DNA of 46,110 bases, taken from contig JANOQN010000015.1 of the NCBI GenBank assembly GCA_031422315.1, positions 1-46,110 of the forward strand. Direction: 5' to 3'. Under the pieces are notes generated by a model. That model saw only the letters and a list, made by a program, of their open reading frames with translations. It searched no databases and was not told the origin of the DNA. The position numbers and the translations under genes were made by a program. The DNA comes from JANNYA01 sp031422315. Lineage in GTDB: Bacteria > Pseudomonadota > Gammaproteobacteria > Xanthomonadales > SZUA-5. This document shows positions 34,078-43,900 of this stretch, piece after piece (position 1 is the stretch's first letter; every line of letters starts with the position of its first letter).

Positions 34078-34986
34078 ATGATTCGCTGGGCCGCAAGCTG
34101 CTTAAAGCAGCACGGCCTAACGTTCGCGCATCACCATGACAACGCACTCGATGAGGCCCGTGAGCTGACGCTGCACGCGCTGCATTTGCCATATGAGCTT
34201 CCAGCCAGTGTCAGTAACGCAAAACTACTGCCCGATGAAATAGTGGACGTCGCGGCATTGTTGGATAGGCGCATACAAGCGCGCATACCCGCAGCCTACC
34301 TAACCGGCAAAGCGCGCTTTGCAAATTTGTGGTTCAAAACCGACGCCCGCGCGCTCGTGCCGCGCTCACCGATCGGCGAGCTGATCATCAATGGCTTTAG
34401 GCCTTGGCTCACGCAAGCGCCCGTTCGCGCGCTGGATTTGTGTACCGGCTCGGGTGCAATCGGCATTGCGATAGCACAGCACAACCCGAATATGTTGGTT
34501 GATCTTATTGATTTGTCTGAAGATGCGCTTGCGCTAGCGGCAGAAAACATCGCGCGTTTTGGCCTAGCAGACCGCGTCAAAGCCTATCAAGGTGATTTAT
34601 TTGCCGCGCTGAGTTCAAGTCACGGTAGTAAGGTTCAATACGAGTTGATAGTCAGTAATCCGCCTTACGTTACAGAGGCTGAAATGCTGCAACTGGCGCC
34701 CGAATACGCATTCGAGCCAGCGCTCGGCTTAGTGTCAGGCAAGGACGGCTTGGATATCACATTGCGAATCCTGCGCGATTGCGTTGATTATCTTGCACCA
34801 AATGGCCTGCTGATCGTCGAAGTCGGCGATTCCGAGCGCGCATTGCGCAGGCTGCTACCTGATCTTGCTTGCGAATGGATTCGTTTTAGCGTCGGCAATA
34901 TGGGTGTTTTTGTGGTTACGCGGGAGGCTTTGGTTGAATCTAGCGCGGCGATTGCTACGCTTTGCGCGGCAAGATCGCTACCCTAG
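34078..34986 (+). CDS. prmB: Ribosomal protein L3 N5-glutamine methyltransferase PrmB
   Basis: PrmB methylates a glutamine of ribosomal protein L3 using S-adenosylmethionine. Motifs seen are the PrmB-specific VPRSPIGELI, the SAM-binding LDLCTGSGAIGIAIA, and the catalytic NPPYV (glutamine pocket), followed by EPALGLVSGKDGLD. The ATG at 34078 gives 302 residues, but the frame stays open upstream as far as the previous gene. The extra residues (ending PSSATLSDMIRW) match the start region of known PrmB proteins (QTIQDMLRW in E. coli). The true start is therefore probably a non-ATG codon near 34015-34021, where CTG codons occur. It would overlap or abut the PhoX-like gene stop. Confidence 0.92.
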   Translation: MIRWAASCLKQHGLTFAHHHDNALDEARELTLHALHLPYELPASVSNAKLLPDEIVDVAALLDRRIQARIPAAYLTGKARFANLWFKTDARALVPRSPIGELIINGFRPWLTQAPVRALDLCTGSGAIGIAIAQHNPNMLVDLIDLSEDALALAAENIARFGLADRVKAYQGDLFAALSSSHGSKVQYELIVSNPPYVTEAEMLQLAPEYAFEPALGLVSGKDGLDITLRILRDCVDYLAPNGLLIVEVGDSERALRRLLPDLACEWIRFSVGNMGVFVVTREALVESSAAIATLCAARSLP

Positions 34987-35013
34987 CCTCTTATTTGTTG
35001 TTGAGCAAAATTG

Positions 35014-35424
35014 ATGCGCGCATTCACTCAAGTAGTGCTCACTCTCGCTATCAGCACGGCCTCTTCAATTCACGCGACGGAACACCGCACGCTGTGCATG
35101 GCATCGTTTAAACCCACTGATCTTGGCGTGTCAGAGCCCGTCATGAGTCCAGCAGCCGATTTTATTGCGCCAGCAAAACTGCGTATTGTGATTGGCAAGC
35201 AATCGGCGCAAGTTGACGGCCGTCATGGCGCGCATTTTGCGCTGACTAGAAAGCCTCGATATCTGATAGAAATTTGGCAGAACAAACAGCGCAAGCTCAG
35301 CTTTTGGCTGAAGTTTTCGGATTATGCTAGCGACGCACTTTGTTTGTGGCATAAACCAAATTACGGAACGATCAGCGTGATTGAACAATCCGATCCGCGC
35401 TGTCAGTGCGGCGCGCCGCCTTAA
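35014..35424 (+). CDS. Hypothetical small exported protein
   Basis: I do not recognise this 136-residue protein. A signal peptide is clear (residues 1-21, SSIHATEH). The mature part contains four cysteines, two in a CQC near the end (DPRCQCGAPP), and a basic strand-rich middle (RKPRYLIEIWQNKQRKLSFWLKF). ATG 35014 follows an in-frame TTG at 35011. It lies 27 bases after prmB in the same orientation and 158 bases before tex. The function is unknown. Confidence 0.6.
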   Translation: MRAFTQVVLTLAISTASSIHATEHRTLCMASFKPTDLGVSEPVMSPAADFIAPAKLRIVIGKQSAQVDGRHGAHFALTRKPRYLIEIWQNKQRKLSFWLKFSDYASDALCLWHKPNYGTISVIEQSDPRCQCGAPP

Positions 35425-35582
35425 GCTCACCCAGAAAGCGCCTAGCGGCAAGCCCGGAAAATCCCGCTAAAACATTGGCTAGCACACAAGCGTAAATCAC
35501 ACTTTCGCCAACCTTAGAACATAAACCAGCCTGAGCTAGTACAATCGCCGCTTCCGCGCTTTGCGCACTAACGCCAGAAACG

Positions 35583-38423
35583 ATGTCGAACGCCACAGAT
35601 TTAGTTACAACACCTACCACCGCCGCCCTTTTACCGCCGATTGAAAGCCGAATTGCGCTGGATATTTCCGCACGCGATGAGCAGGTTATCGCCGCCGTTG
35701 CGCTGCTGGATGAGGGCGCAACCGTGCCGTTTATCGCGCGCTATCGTAAAGAAGTCACCGGCGGGCTGGACGACACGCAGCTGCGTTTGTTAGAAGAGCG
35801 CTTGGCCTACTTGCGGGAATTAGAAGATCGCCGCAAAGCAATTTTGAACAGCGTAGCCGAACAGGGCAAACTGACAGTCGGTCTGCAAAACGATATTTTG
35901 AATGCCGAAACCAAGGCGCGCTTGGAAGATTTGTACCTGCCTTACAAGCAAAAACGCCGCACCAAGGCCATGATTGCCAGAGAAGCCGGGCTCGAACCGC
36001 TGGCAAATGGTTTGTTAGACGATCCTTCGCAAGTGCCAGAAACGCTGGCGGCAGCGTTTATCAACGCCGAAAAGGGCGTGCTGGACGTCAAAGCTGCGCT
36101 TGATGGTGCGCGTGCGATCTTGCTGGAGCGCGTATCGGAAAGCGCAGGCTTGGTCGGTGAGCTGCGCAACTGGCTGCTGGAAAACGGGCAAATTCGCAGC
36201 AAAGTGGTGGCTGGCAAAGAGAAAGAAGGCGCGAAGTATTCGGATTACTTCGATATGGTCGAGCCCATCAAAGCCATTCCTAGCCACCGCACGTTGGCGC
36301 TATTTCGCGCGCGCTCGGAAGGCATTTTGGACCTGGATTTGGAGCCCGGCGCGGATCCAGAAAGCCAACACGTCATTGCCGCTGGCAAAGTGGCGCTCGC
36401 TTTGGGTGTGAGTGCGAAAGGCCGCGCTGCGGATGCATGGCTATTGGAAACCTGCCGACAAGCCTGGCTGACCAAACTGCATGTACATCTAACGCTGGAT
36501 TTATACGGCGCCGCGCGTGAGCGCGCTGAGGCCGAGGCGATTCGCGTGTTTGGCGATAACTTAAAAGATCTACTGTTGGCGGCCCCGGCTGGCCCAAAAG
36601 TGGTCATGGGATTGGATCCAGGCATGCGCACTGGTGTCAAGATCGCGATCGTCGATGCCACCGGCAAAGTGCTTTACACCGGCGTGATCTTTCCGCATCA
36701 GCCGCAAAATCAGTGGGATCAAGCATTGATTGCGCTCAAAACGCTGTCCGAGCGTTTTCATGTGTCGCTGATTTCCATTGGTAACGGCACTGGCTCACGC
36801 GAAACGGATCAGCTGGTTGCTGAGCTGATGAAGAAAAACCCGGATTTGAAGTTGGCCAAAGTGGTTGTCAGTGAAGCCGGCGCATCAGTTTATTCGGCTA
36901 GCGAATTGGCAGCAAAAGAATTTCCTGAGATGGACGTAACGCTGCGCGGCGCAGTGTCAATTGCGCGCCGTTTGCAAGATCCACTAGCGGAGCTCGTGAA
37001 GATTGATCCGAAAAGTATAGGCGTCGGTCAATATCAGCACGATGTTAATCAAATCAAGCTAGGCCAGCGTTTGGACGCGATGGTGGAAGATTGCGTGAAC
37101 GGCGTGGGCGTGGACTTGAATACCGCCTCAGCGCCGCTGCTGGCGCGCGTGGCAGGCTTGAGTACGGGCCTTGCAGAAAACGTGGTGAAATTTCGCGAAG
37201 CTAACGGCGCATTTCGTGCCCGCACGCAGCTCAAAGAAGTGCCGCGTTTGGGCATGCGCGCTTACGAGCAGTGCGCCGGATTCTTGCGCATTGTCGGCGG
37301 CGTAAATCCGCTAGATGCCTCTGGCGTGCATCCGGAAGCCTATCCGGTGGTTGAGCGCATTATTGAGTTCACTGGGCGCGATATTGACCGCTTGATCGGC
37401 GATTTGCCGACCCTGCGCGGGTTGGATGTTGAACGCTTTGTTGACCCGCGCTTTGGCGAACCGACCGTGCGCGATATTTTGAAAGAGCTGGAAAAACCCG
37501 GCCGCGATCCGCGCCCCGAGTTCAAAACCGCCACTTTTGCCGACGGCGTGACGGACGTCAAGCACCTCAAACCGGGCATGATTTTAGAAGGCGTGGTCAG
37601 CAACGTCGCCGCATTTGGCGCGTTTGTTGATTTAGGCGTACATCAAGATGGCTTGATTCACATCAGCCAGCTATCGGGCAGCAAATATGTGACTGATCCG
37701 CGTGAAGTCGTCAAAGCCGGGCAAATCATCAAAGTCAAAGTGATTGAGATTGATTTAGATCGCAAGCGCATTAGTTTGACCATGCGCTTAGATGAAGAAA
37801 TCGAAGCGCGCGAGCCGGGTATGCGCAGTGCGCCGAATCGCGATGGCGGCCAGCGCCCGCCCCGTGAAGGCACACCGCGTGATCCAAATAGAGCTCCACG
37901 CGGTCCGCGTTCGGACGCACCGCGAACGCCCGGCGCACCGAGTTCACCGGGCGCACGAGCCGACAGCAAACCCGGCGGCTTCAACCGTGATGCAGGCAGT
38001 CGTGATAGCCGCCCACCGCGCCGTGATGCACCGCCCGCCGCGCCGAAAAACGGCCTGGGCTTGAGCCGGCCGATTGGTAAGCCAGTGCCTAAGCCCGTCA
38101 CTCCGATTGACCCCGCCGTTCTCGCTGCGCGCGCTGCTGAAGCTGCCGCTGCAGGAACCGAGCTAAAGCCGGAAGTCAAATCAGGTGGCAAGCAAACCAA
38201 CCCAAGCGCGCGTCCAGATGCCAAATCCGGCCCGGGCGGCGGCCGTAGTGATCGCCCCGGCGGTGGCTTTGATCGCGGTGGCTCAGATCGTGGATTCGGC
38301 GGCCGAGATCGCGACCGCAACCCAGCGGATCGCGCAAACCTCGCGCAATTCCAAAAAACTGCGCCAGCCGCAGCCAAATTGGGCGGCATGTTTGACGATG
38401 TGTTTGCTAAGTTGAAGAAGTAA
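35583..38423 (+). CDS. tex: Tex-family RNA-binding transcription accessory protein with long C-terminal tail
   Basis: Tex is a conserved cytoplasmic nucleic-acid-binding protein related to eukaryotic Spt6. Visible parts are the N-terminal helical region (IARYRKEVTGGLDDTQLR), the YqgF-like nuclease-fold domain from residue 338 (VMGLDPGMRTGVKIAIVD), helix-hairpin-helix motifs near 508 (VGVDLNTASAPLLARVAGL), and an S1 RNA-binding domain at about 660-735 (GMILEGVVSNVAAFGAFVDL). Tex proteins usually have about 770-790 residues; this one has 946. The extra 200 residues form a low-complexity tail rich in Arg, Gly, Pro and Asp, followed by a conserved-looking final helix (GGMFDDVFAKLKK). ATG 35583 fits the family. 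Such RGG-like tails commonly bind RNA non-specifically; that is inferred here. Confidence 0.95.
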   Translation: MSNATDLVTTPTTAALLPPIESRIALDISARDEQVIAAVALLDEGATVPFIARYRKEVTGGLDDTQLRLLEERLAYLRELEDRRKAILNSVAEQGKLTVGLQNDILNAETKARLEDLYLPYKQKRRTKAMIAREAGLEPLANGLLDDPSQVPETLAAAFINAEKGVLDVKAALDGARAILLERVSESAGLVGELRNWLLENGQIRSKVVAGKEKEGAKYSDYFDMVEPIKAIPSHRTLALFRARSEGILDLDLEPGADPESQHVIAAGKVALALGVSAKGRAADAWLLETCRQAWLTKLHVHLTLDLYGAARERAEAEAIRVFGDNLKDLLLAAPAGPKVVMGLDPGMRTGVKIAIVDATGKVLYTGVIFPHQPQNQWDQALIALKTLSERFHVSLISIGNGTGSRETDQLVAELMKKNPDLKLAKVVVSEAGASVYSASELAAKEFPEMDVTLRGAVSIARRLQDPLAELVKIDPKSIGVGQYQHDVNQIKLGQRLDAMVEDCVNGVGVDLNTASAPLLARVAGLSTGLAENVVKFREANGAFRARTQLKEVPRLGMRAYEQCAGFLRIVGGVNPLDASGVHPEAYPVVERIIEFTGRDIDRLIGDLPTLRGLDVERFVDPRFGEPTVRDILKELEKPGRDPRPEFKTATFADGVTDVKHLKPGMILEGVVSNVAAFGAFVDLGVHQDGLIHISQLSGSKYVTDPREVVKAGQIIKVKVIEIDLDRKRISLTMRLDEEIEAREPGMRSAPNRDGGQRPPREGTPRDPNRAPRGPRSDAPRTPGAPSSPGARADSKPGGFNRDAGSRDSRPPRRDAPPAAPKNGLGLSRPIGKPVPKPVTPIDPAVLAARAAEAAAAGTELKPEVKSGGKQTNPSARPDAKSGPGGGRSDRPGGGFDRGGSDRGFGGRDRDRNPADRANLAQFQKTAPAAAKLGGMFDDVFAKLKK

Positions 38424-38554
38424 AGCTCAACCCACTCGCCACCGTAAGGAAACTAATCGCTTACGATAGCGAGCGGCAAGAGCACTTTTGATACTAGGTT
38501 GAAAAATCGCTTGTCAGTGAATCCTACTGGATCTGCGTAGAACTTCGAACAGCT

Positions 38555-38608
38555 CCTTCTCCCCACATTCGAATTTATTCGAAGCCTAAAGGTTAGCTGG
38601 GGAGAAGG
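38555..38608. repeat. Palindromic CCTTCTCCCC repeat element
   Basis: CCTTCTCCCCA (38555-38565) and TGGGGAGAAGG (38598-38608) are perfect inverted arms. Between them lies a nested TTCGAA/TTCGAA pair. GGCGGGGATGAGGGGC follows, as in a common family of dispersed proteobacterial palindromes. It fills the middle of the 327-base gap between tex and the S24-like gene; the rest of that gap shows no gene. Confidence 0.6.
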
Positions 38609-38750
38609 CGGGGATGAGGGGCAAACCACTCTCAAAGGTCTAACTGCGCGAGTATGGAGCGCTCGATACACATTCCTTGTCGATCCCACATCCGAACAAA
38701 CTTGGATACCATGCGGAGGTATCAATCAAGCGATTTGAAGAGGACTCAAA

Positions 38751-39056
38751 ATGGGCTGGGCTGCAAACTACATAGAAAAGTTGAAAGCGGGTGAAGCGGT
38801 TTTATTTCGGCCCAGAGGCGGCTCAATGGCAGGGAAAATCGAGTCTGGACAACTTTGTACCGTGATTCCGATTGAGGATTACTCGGCACTTGAAGTAGGG
38901 GGTATTGTCTTGTGCAAGGTCGCTGGAAATGAATACCTGCACCTCATCAAAGCGATTCAAGGCGATCGGTTCCAAATTGGAAACAATAAGGGGCGAGTCA
39001 ACGGCTGGGTCGGCTCAGGCTGCATTTTTGGTAGATGCACTCGAGTTGAGTCGTGA
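38751..39056 (+). CDS. Stand-alone S24/S26-like peptidase-fold protein
   Basis: A 101-residue protein made of one domain resembling the LexA/signal-peptidase catalytic fold. LFRPRGGSMAGKIESGQL matches the serine box (GxSMxPxIxxGD) with S25. A possible lysine partner is K67 in EYLHLIKAIQGDRFQIGNNKG, in the place of the catalytic Lys of S24/S26 proteins. There is no N-terminal DNA-binding domain as in LexA or phage repressors, and no membrane anchor as in signal peptidase. The expected P and D of the serine box are replaced (AGKIESGQ), so activity is uncertain. GAGGA precedes the ATG. A VOC-family gene starts 55 bases downstream. Its role is unknown. Confidence 0.65.
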   Translation: MGWAANYIEKLKAGEAVLFRPRGGSMAGKIESGQLCTVIPIEDYSALEVGGIVLCKVAGNEYLHLIKAIQGDRFQIGNNKGRVNGWVGSGCIFGRCTRVES

Positions 39057-39111
39057 GTGCAGCAAGATGCGACGGCAATTTCGCCCCTCATTCACGGACA
39101 GTAGGTGGCTC

Positions 39112-39474
39112 ATGCTCAGCTTAAAAACAAAGATAATAACGCCTCGCTGGAAGGAAGCGGCAACGTTTTACCAGGACATTTTTGGCCTGAAACAAGTGGA
39201 GGCGTGGGACGAACCATCCGACAAAGGTATCATTTTAGCGATTGGTAATGCACCGCACGCAGCGTTGATAGAGCTTTATGCATCAGACACAGTGCACGAA
39301 TTTGGCGGTCTGAGTCTTCAATTTAAAGTTGCGGATCTCGACGCATTTCTTAGCGCGCTTCCCAAAGAAGCTGGTTACAAGGGTCCGCTTGCGCGTCCAT
39401 GGGGCGCTCGCTACGCATTTCTTGTTGATCCCGCAGGTGTTTCGATCGTTGTTTTTGAAGGTTCGACGTTTTAG
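39112..39474 (+). CDS. VOC-family (glyoxalase/bleomycin resistance fold) protein
   Basis: A 120-residue single-domain protein of the vicinal oxygen chelate superfamily. The beta-alpha-beta modules are visible: KTKIITPRWKEAATFYQDIFGLKQVE, IILAIGNAPHAALIELY, then LSLQFKVADLDAFLSAL and ARYAFLVDPAGVSIVVFE. Many members bind a metal and act on small aromatic or epoxide substrates, others bind drugs; the substrate cannot be read here. ATG 39112 has AGGTGG upstream and starts the domain, whereas the longer open frame from 38905 overlaps the S24-like gene in another frame. Confidence 0.8.
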   Translation: MLSLKTKIITPRWKEAATFYQDIFGLKQVEAWDEPSDKGIILAIGNAPHAALIELYASDTVHEFGGLSLQFKVADLDAFLSALPKEAGYKGPLARPWGARYAFLVDPAGVSIVVFEGSTF

Positions 39475-39581
39475 CGGAAATCCCCATGCAGCTGAAGTAG
39501 TGATTCTCGATTCGCTATCATGTAACTCAACAAGTCTATTGTTTGCCTGAATCCGTAGCCACAATCCGCGAGAGAAATTCG

Positions 39582-40805
39582 ATGAGCCAAAAACCCCTTC
39601 CACTCACTGGCCTTAAAATTTTATCAGTCGAGCAATACGGCGCTGGCCCGTTTGCCTCTATGTATTTGGCAGATTTGGGCGCGGAAGTCATCAAAATTGA
39701 GCAGCCTAAAATGGGCGATGTGGCGCGCGGCACCGGGCCGTTTTTTCTAGGGCCAGCTGAAAACCCCGGCGCTGACAGCCAGTTTTTTCAAACCTTTAAT
39801 CTCAACAAAAAATCCTTGAGCCTGGATTTAAAAAAGCCCGGCGGCAGGCAGGTGTTTGAGAAATTAGTGCTGACCAGCGATGCTGTCATGAACAATCTGC
39901 GCGGCGATCAACCGGCCAAGTTGAAGATCGACTATGCCTCGCTAGCTGAGATCAAACCCAGCATTGTCTGCGCGCATCTTTCCGCGTACGGGCGCGGCGG
40001 CGCGCGCGAAGCATGGCCCGGCTATGACTATTTAATGCAGGCCGAAGCTGGGTTTATGTCGCTCACCGGGGAGGCCGATACGCCACCTGCCCGTTTTGGG
40101 CTTTCGATGGTGGACTACATGACAGGCATAACTACTGCATTCGGTTTGCTGGCCGCCGTGATCGGCGCCCGCAGCACGGGTCAAGGACGCGATGTTGACG
40201 TCGCGCTGTTTGATGTGGCGCTGCATCAGCTGAGCTACCCGGCGACCTGGTATCTCAACAGCGGCCACGTAACAACCCGTTTGCCGCGCTCCGCACACCC
40301 GGCCACGGTGCCGTGCCAGATTTGTAAAACCAGCGATGGCTGGGTGTTTGTCATGGCCATGCTGGATAAATTTTGGCAATCCTTGTGCAAAGGCTTGCAG
40401 CGCGAACATTGGATTAGCGATGCGCGTTTTGTCGGTTTTGCCGAGCGCCGAGCACATCGCGATGTGCTGACAGTTTTATTGGACGATGCCTTCAGCGCGC
40501 GAACGTCTGCGCACTGGATGTCCGTATTTGCCGGTGATATTCCAATTGCCCCCGTTTATGACATTCAACAGGCGCTAGATAATCCGTATGTGGCGCAAAT
40601 CGCTATGCTGCAAAGCTTGCCGCACGGCTCAGCTGCGCTTAAAAATGGCGAGCTGCGCGCGCTCGCTAATCCGATCAGATTAGATGGCAAGCGCTTAGAC
40701 GCAAGCGTTTGCCCTAGCTTGGGTGCTGACAGCGAGGCGATCCTGCGCGCGCTGGGCTACAGCGAAACGGAGATTGCCAGCTTGCGCGCTGAATTAGCGA
40801 TTTAG
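39582..40805 (+). CDS. CaiB/BaiF-type (family III) CoA-transferase
   Basis: A cytoplasmic CoA-transferase of 407 residues, family III, which moves CoA between carboxylic acids through an aspartyl intermediate. Family features are the start LTGLKILSVEQYGAGPFASMYLADLGAEVIKIE, the SLSLDLKKPGG segment, and the conserved Asp178 in LSMVDYMTGITTAFGLL, in the position of the catalytic aspartate of formyl-CoA transferase. ATG 39582 is chosen, since the frame from 39543 opens with a TTG and unrelated residues. No partner dehydrogenase or hydratase gene is adjacent, so the substrate is open. The length is typical (about 400). Confidence 0.92.
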   Translation: MSQKPLPLTGLKILSVEQYGAGPFASMYLADLGAEVIKIEQPKMGDVARGTGPFFLGPAENPGADSQFFQTFNLNKKSLSLDLKKPGGRQVFEKLVLTSDAVMNNLRGDQPAKLKIDYASLAEIKPSIVCAHLSAYGRGGAREAWPGYDYLMQAEAGFMSLTGEADTPPARFGLSMVDYMTGITTAFGLLAAVIGARSTGQGRDVDVALFDVALHQLSYPATWYLNSGHVTTRLPRSAHPATVPCQICKTSDGWVFVMAMLDKFWQSLCKGLQREHWISDARFVGFAERRAHRDVLTVLLDDAFSARTSAHWMSVFAGDIPIAPVYDIQQALDNPYVAQIAMLQSLPHGSAALKNGELRALANPIRLDGKRLDASVCPSLGADSEAILRALGYSETEIASLRAELAI

Positions 40806-40833
40806 GAACACGTTGTCCTTTAAGGAAATTCGA

Positions 40834-40956
40834 ATGATTGCGCATTCGTCAATAGATATTTGCGCCGGGTTTGCGCAGCACCTGTGGCGCAATCCGCTGC
40901 GCTTGCGCCGTGTCGTTGATTTAGCGGTGGCCCTTTATAGTTTACGATTGGCTTGA
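40834..40956 (+). CDS. 40-residue open frame, in frame with downstream glycosyltransferase
   Basis: ATG 40834 has a good ribosome binding site (AAGGAA, seven bases upstream). It encodes a 40-residue basic and hydrophobic peptide containing LWRNPLRLRRVVDLAVAL, ending at TGA 40954-40956. It is in the same frame as the glycosyltransferase that starts at 40981, with no other stop between them. It may therefore be a short leader protein, or the original N-terminus of the glycosyltransferase cut off by a nonsense mutation or a sequencing error. Many glycosyltransferases of this type have such a basic amphipathic start, which favours the second view. Confidence 0.45.
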   Translation: MIAHSSIDICAGFAQHLWRNPLRLRRVVDLAVALYSLRLA

Positions 40957-40980
40957 AAATTCTGTAGCGAGCAGTTTGAA

Positions 40981-43900
40981 ATGCAAGGTGCAATCCCTAA
41001 ATTATATGATCGCTGCTTGGCTCAGTCAGTAGGTCATTTTGAAACTGATGCGCCAATGCCTCCAGCTCAAGCCGCTTTCCCAGTCACAGTCATTATTCCG
41101 ATCTTTAATAATCTGGAGGTTTTGCGTATTTGCGTTGCAAGCGTATTGAAGCACACCGCAAGCTCGCACACTTTGCTACTGTTAGATGACGCCAGCACCG
41201 ACGCAGACGTTGAAACTCAGTTGTGTGAGTTCTCTCTCAAGCACGCCAGTGTTCAGTACAAGCGTCGTGACAAAAATTTAGGCTACTTGCTAAATGTTAA
41301 TCAGGCGCTCTTGGAAACATTGGGTGACGTTGTGCTGTTAAATAGCGATACCGAAGTTGGCCCTGAATGGCTTGACCGATTGCAGAGAGCGGCTTACAGC
41401 GACGCAAATGTCGCAGCGGTGTCACCGCTCTCAGATAATGCAACGCTGCTCAGCATTCTACCGGTTCAAAAAACTGCAAGATTTTCCACTGATCAATTGC
41501 AAATGGAATTAGCTGAATGCGCGCGTGCATGGTTTCCGAAGCTGCCATCGATCGTTGGCTTTTGCGTATACCTCAAGCGAGTCGCTTTGTGCGCACTTGG
41601 CACTTTTGATCCAGTATTTTCGCCTGGGTACGGCGAGGAAGACGATTTTTCACAGCGCGCACGTAGCAAGGGTTGGCAGCTGCTTGCAGCACCCGATGTA
41701 TTCGTGCGCCACAAAGGCGGCGCAAGTTTTGGTAACTCAGATAAAGTGATCGAAGTCCGTCAGCATCACGCTCGCATGCTCGCCTGGCGTTGGCCAGACT
41801 TTGAGCGTGAGGTTCGCACTTGGTGGCGTGATTGGCCGCTTCGCGAACTATCCGAACGCTTTCGATTAAAGCTCTTTCCGCGGATTCCCGGGCGTCCTCG
41901 AGTGCTTCATGTGCTGCACCGCTTCAATCGTGTGGGTGGTACTGAAACCCAGGTTCGCGAACTGCTGGCCTGTTGGGCCGACAAAGCTCAGCACACTTTA
42001 CTTGCGATGGAACACAGCGCTGGGCAATGGGCGGACGTTGTTGAAAACGAAGATGCAAATGGGGTGCGAATAGTGTGTATTAATCAGCTCAACGTGCAAC
42101 CAAATCAGCGAATTGCAGGGTGGGCTGCGGACTTGTCTGATGCGGCGCAAGAGCGAAATTTTGCGCGCTGGATTGCCTCGGGCGATTATGATTTATTGCA
42201 CGTGCACCATCTGATTGGGTGGAACACGCTTTTAATTCCATCGATTGCCACAGCGCTTGGTTTGCCAGTGGTGCTTAGCTTGCATTGTCATTTTTCCATG
42301 TGCCCTGATTCGGCCATGGTGCAACACCATGGAAAATCAGTACGCCATTGCGAGCTTGCTGTCGCAGGTGCTGCGCCGAGCTGTGCGCGCTGTTTAAGTC
42401 AACGTCGAGAGATAAAGCTTGGTTTAGACGAACACACGCTTGGTAGTTATTTTCCCGCACGGCACTATTTTTGGCAGCGCTTGTTTGCAGACTGTTTTGC
42501 CGTCATCGTCCCGTCGAATTATTTGGCGCAGCGTGTCTTAAACGCCTATCCTGATTTAATAACTAAGCTTTCCGCTATTGAACACGGAACAACGCAAGTT
42601 GAGCCCAGCGCTGCAATAAAAAAGCCAGCAAACGCAACGCTAAACATAGGATTTTTAGGCGGTGATGGCGATTTCAAAGGCTTTCGTTTTCTACAGTCTC
42701 TGGCCGAGCGTTGCCTCGATTTGCCGGTTCAATTTGACGCATATGGCGTCAATTTAGATGCATCTCATACTATCAGTCAGAACCTTATCTTGCATGGGCC
42801 TTTTCAAGCCGAAAATCGCACACAAATTATTCAGAGATTTGACTTGATCCTTTTGCCCGCTTTGCTGGCCGAGACATTTTCAATGGTACTTTCTGAGTCG
42901 AATGCCTTAGGCGTGCCAGTATTGGCAAGTGCGCTTGGCGCGCTTAGGGAACGCATCAAAGCTGGACTGCACGGCTGGTGCTTAGATATTGAGAAGCCTG
43001 AGCTTTGGTTTGAGAAAGTCAAATATTTTTTAACTGATTCCGGCCGTTCAGAGCTCAAAAACGCCGGTTTAGCTTTGATAGAAACTCCATTTAAGACAAT
43101 TGAGTCGCAAGCGCAAGAATACTGGTCAGTTTATGACCGGGCCATACAGAGCAATCCTGTGAAAGTTTCCCTGAAGTTTGCAAACGATATTGCTAGCGCG
43201 CGCGTCGCGCTGGCACGACCAAAACCTGAGCTCATGCCAGAAGAAATTGCGCGCCCACGGCGAGATCGGCAGCGAATGCAGTTCGCCGCTATCGCTCGTG
43301 ACGACTGGGCAGCGAGCCAATACCGCGTGCATGAACCCCTTGCGCTGCTTGAGCGCTTGAACCTATCGGAAACACCGATTATTTGGCGCGCGAAGTCGCA
43401 GAATTTACCGAGCGCAAACGAGCTAATTAACTTAGAGGTCGATACATTGTTGTTGCTCAATGCGATTGATCCAGATTCACTTGCATTGCTGGCTGCGCTA
43501 AGTGAGAAAAAATCGAAAATTCGACGCGTTCTCGTACTTGACGATCACCTGCCAGCTCGTCAAGCAACTTCTGACATTCGACTCGTACATCGATTGCGCG
43601 AAGTTTGTGCGCTCTGCGATTGCCTAATAACCACGACGCCGGCACTTGCTGAACAAGCGGCGTCTTGGGTTAGGTTAGAAACACGCGTTCATATCATTCC
43701 AAACGTGCTTTGCTTACCAATTTGGCAACCCATCTTGACGCAGTGCGTCAGCAAACGCGGCAGGCGCGAAATTCACTCTCAGTCTAAGCTTCGCGTGTTA
43801 TACGCCGGCGCAGCACAGCACGAGAGTGACTTAGACATCTTACTGCCTGTCGTTTCCCAAACTTATGAGCGTTATCAATGGGTGTTTTTTGGCCTACAAC

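Noticed and set aside
35372..35620. Minus-strand frame of 82 residues between the small exported protein and tex
   Set aside because: It overlaps both neighbours and the tex start; no ribosome site or family match was recognised.
38905..39111. N-terminal extension of the VOC protein
   Set aside because: It overlaps the S24-like gene in another frame and adds nothing like the domain.
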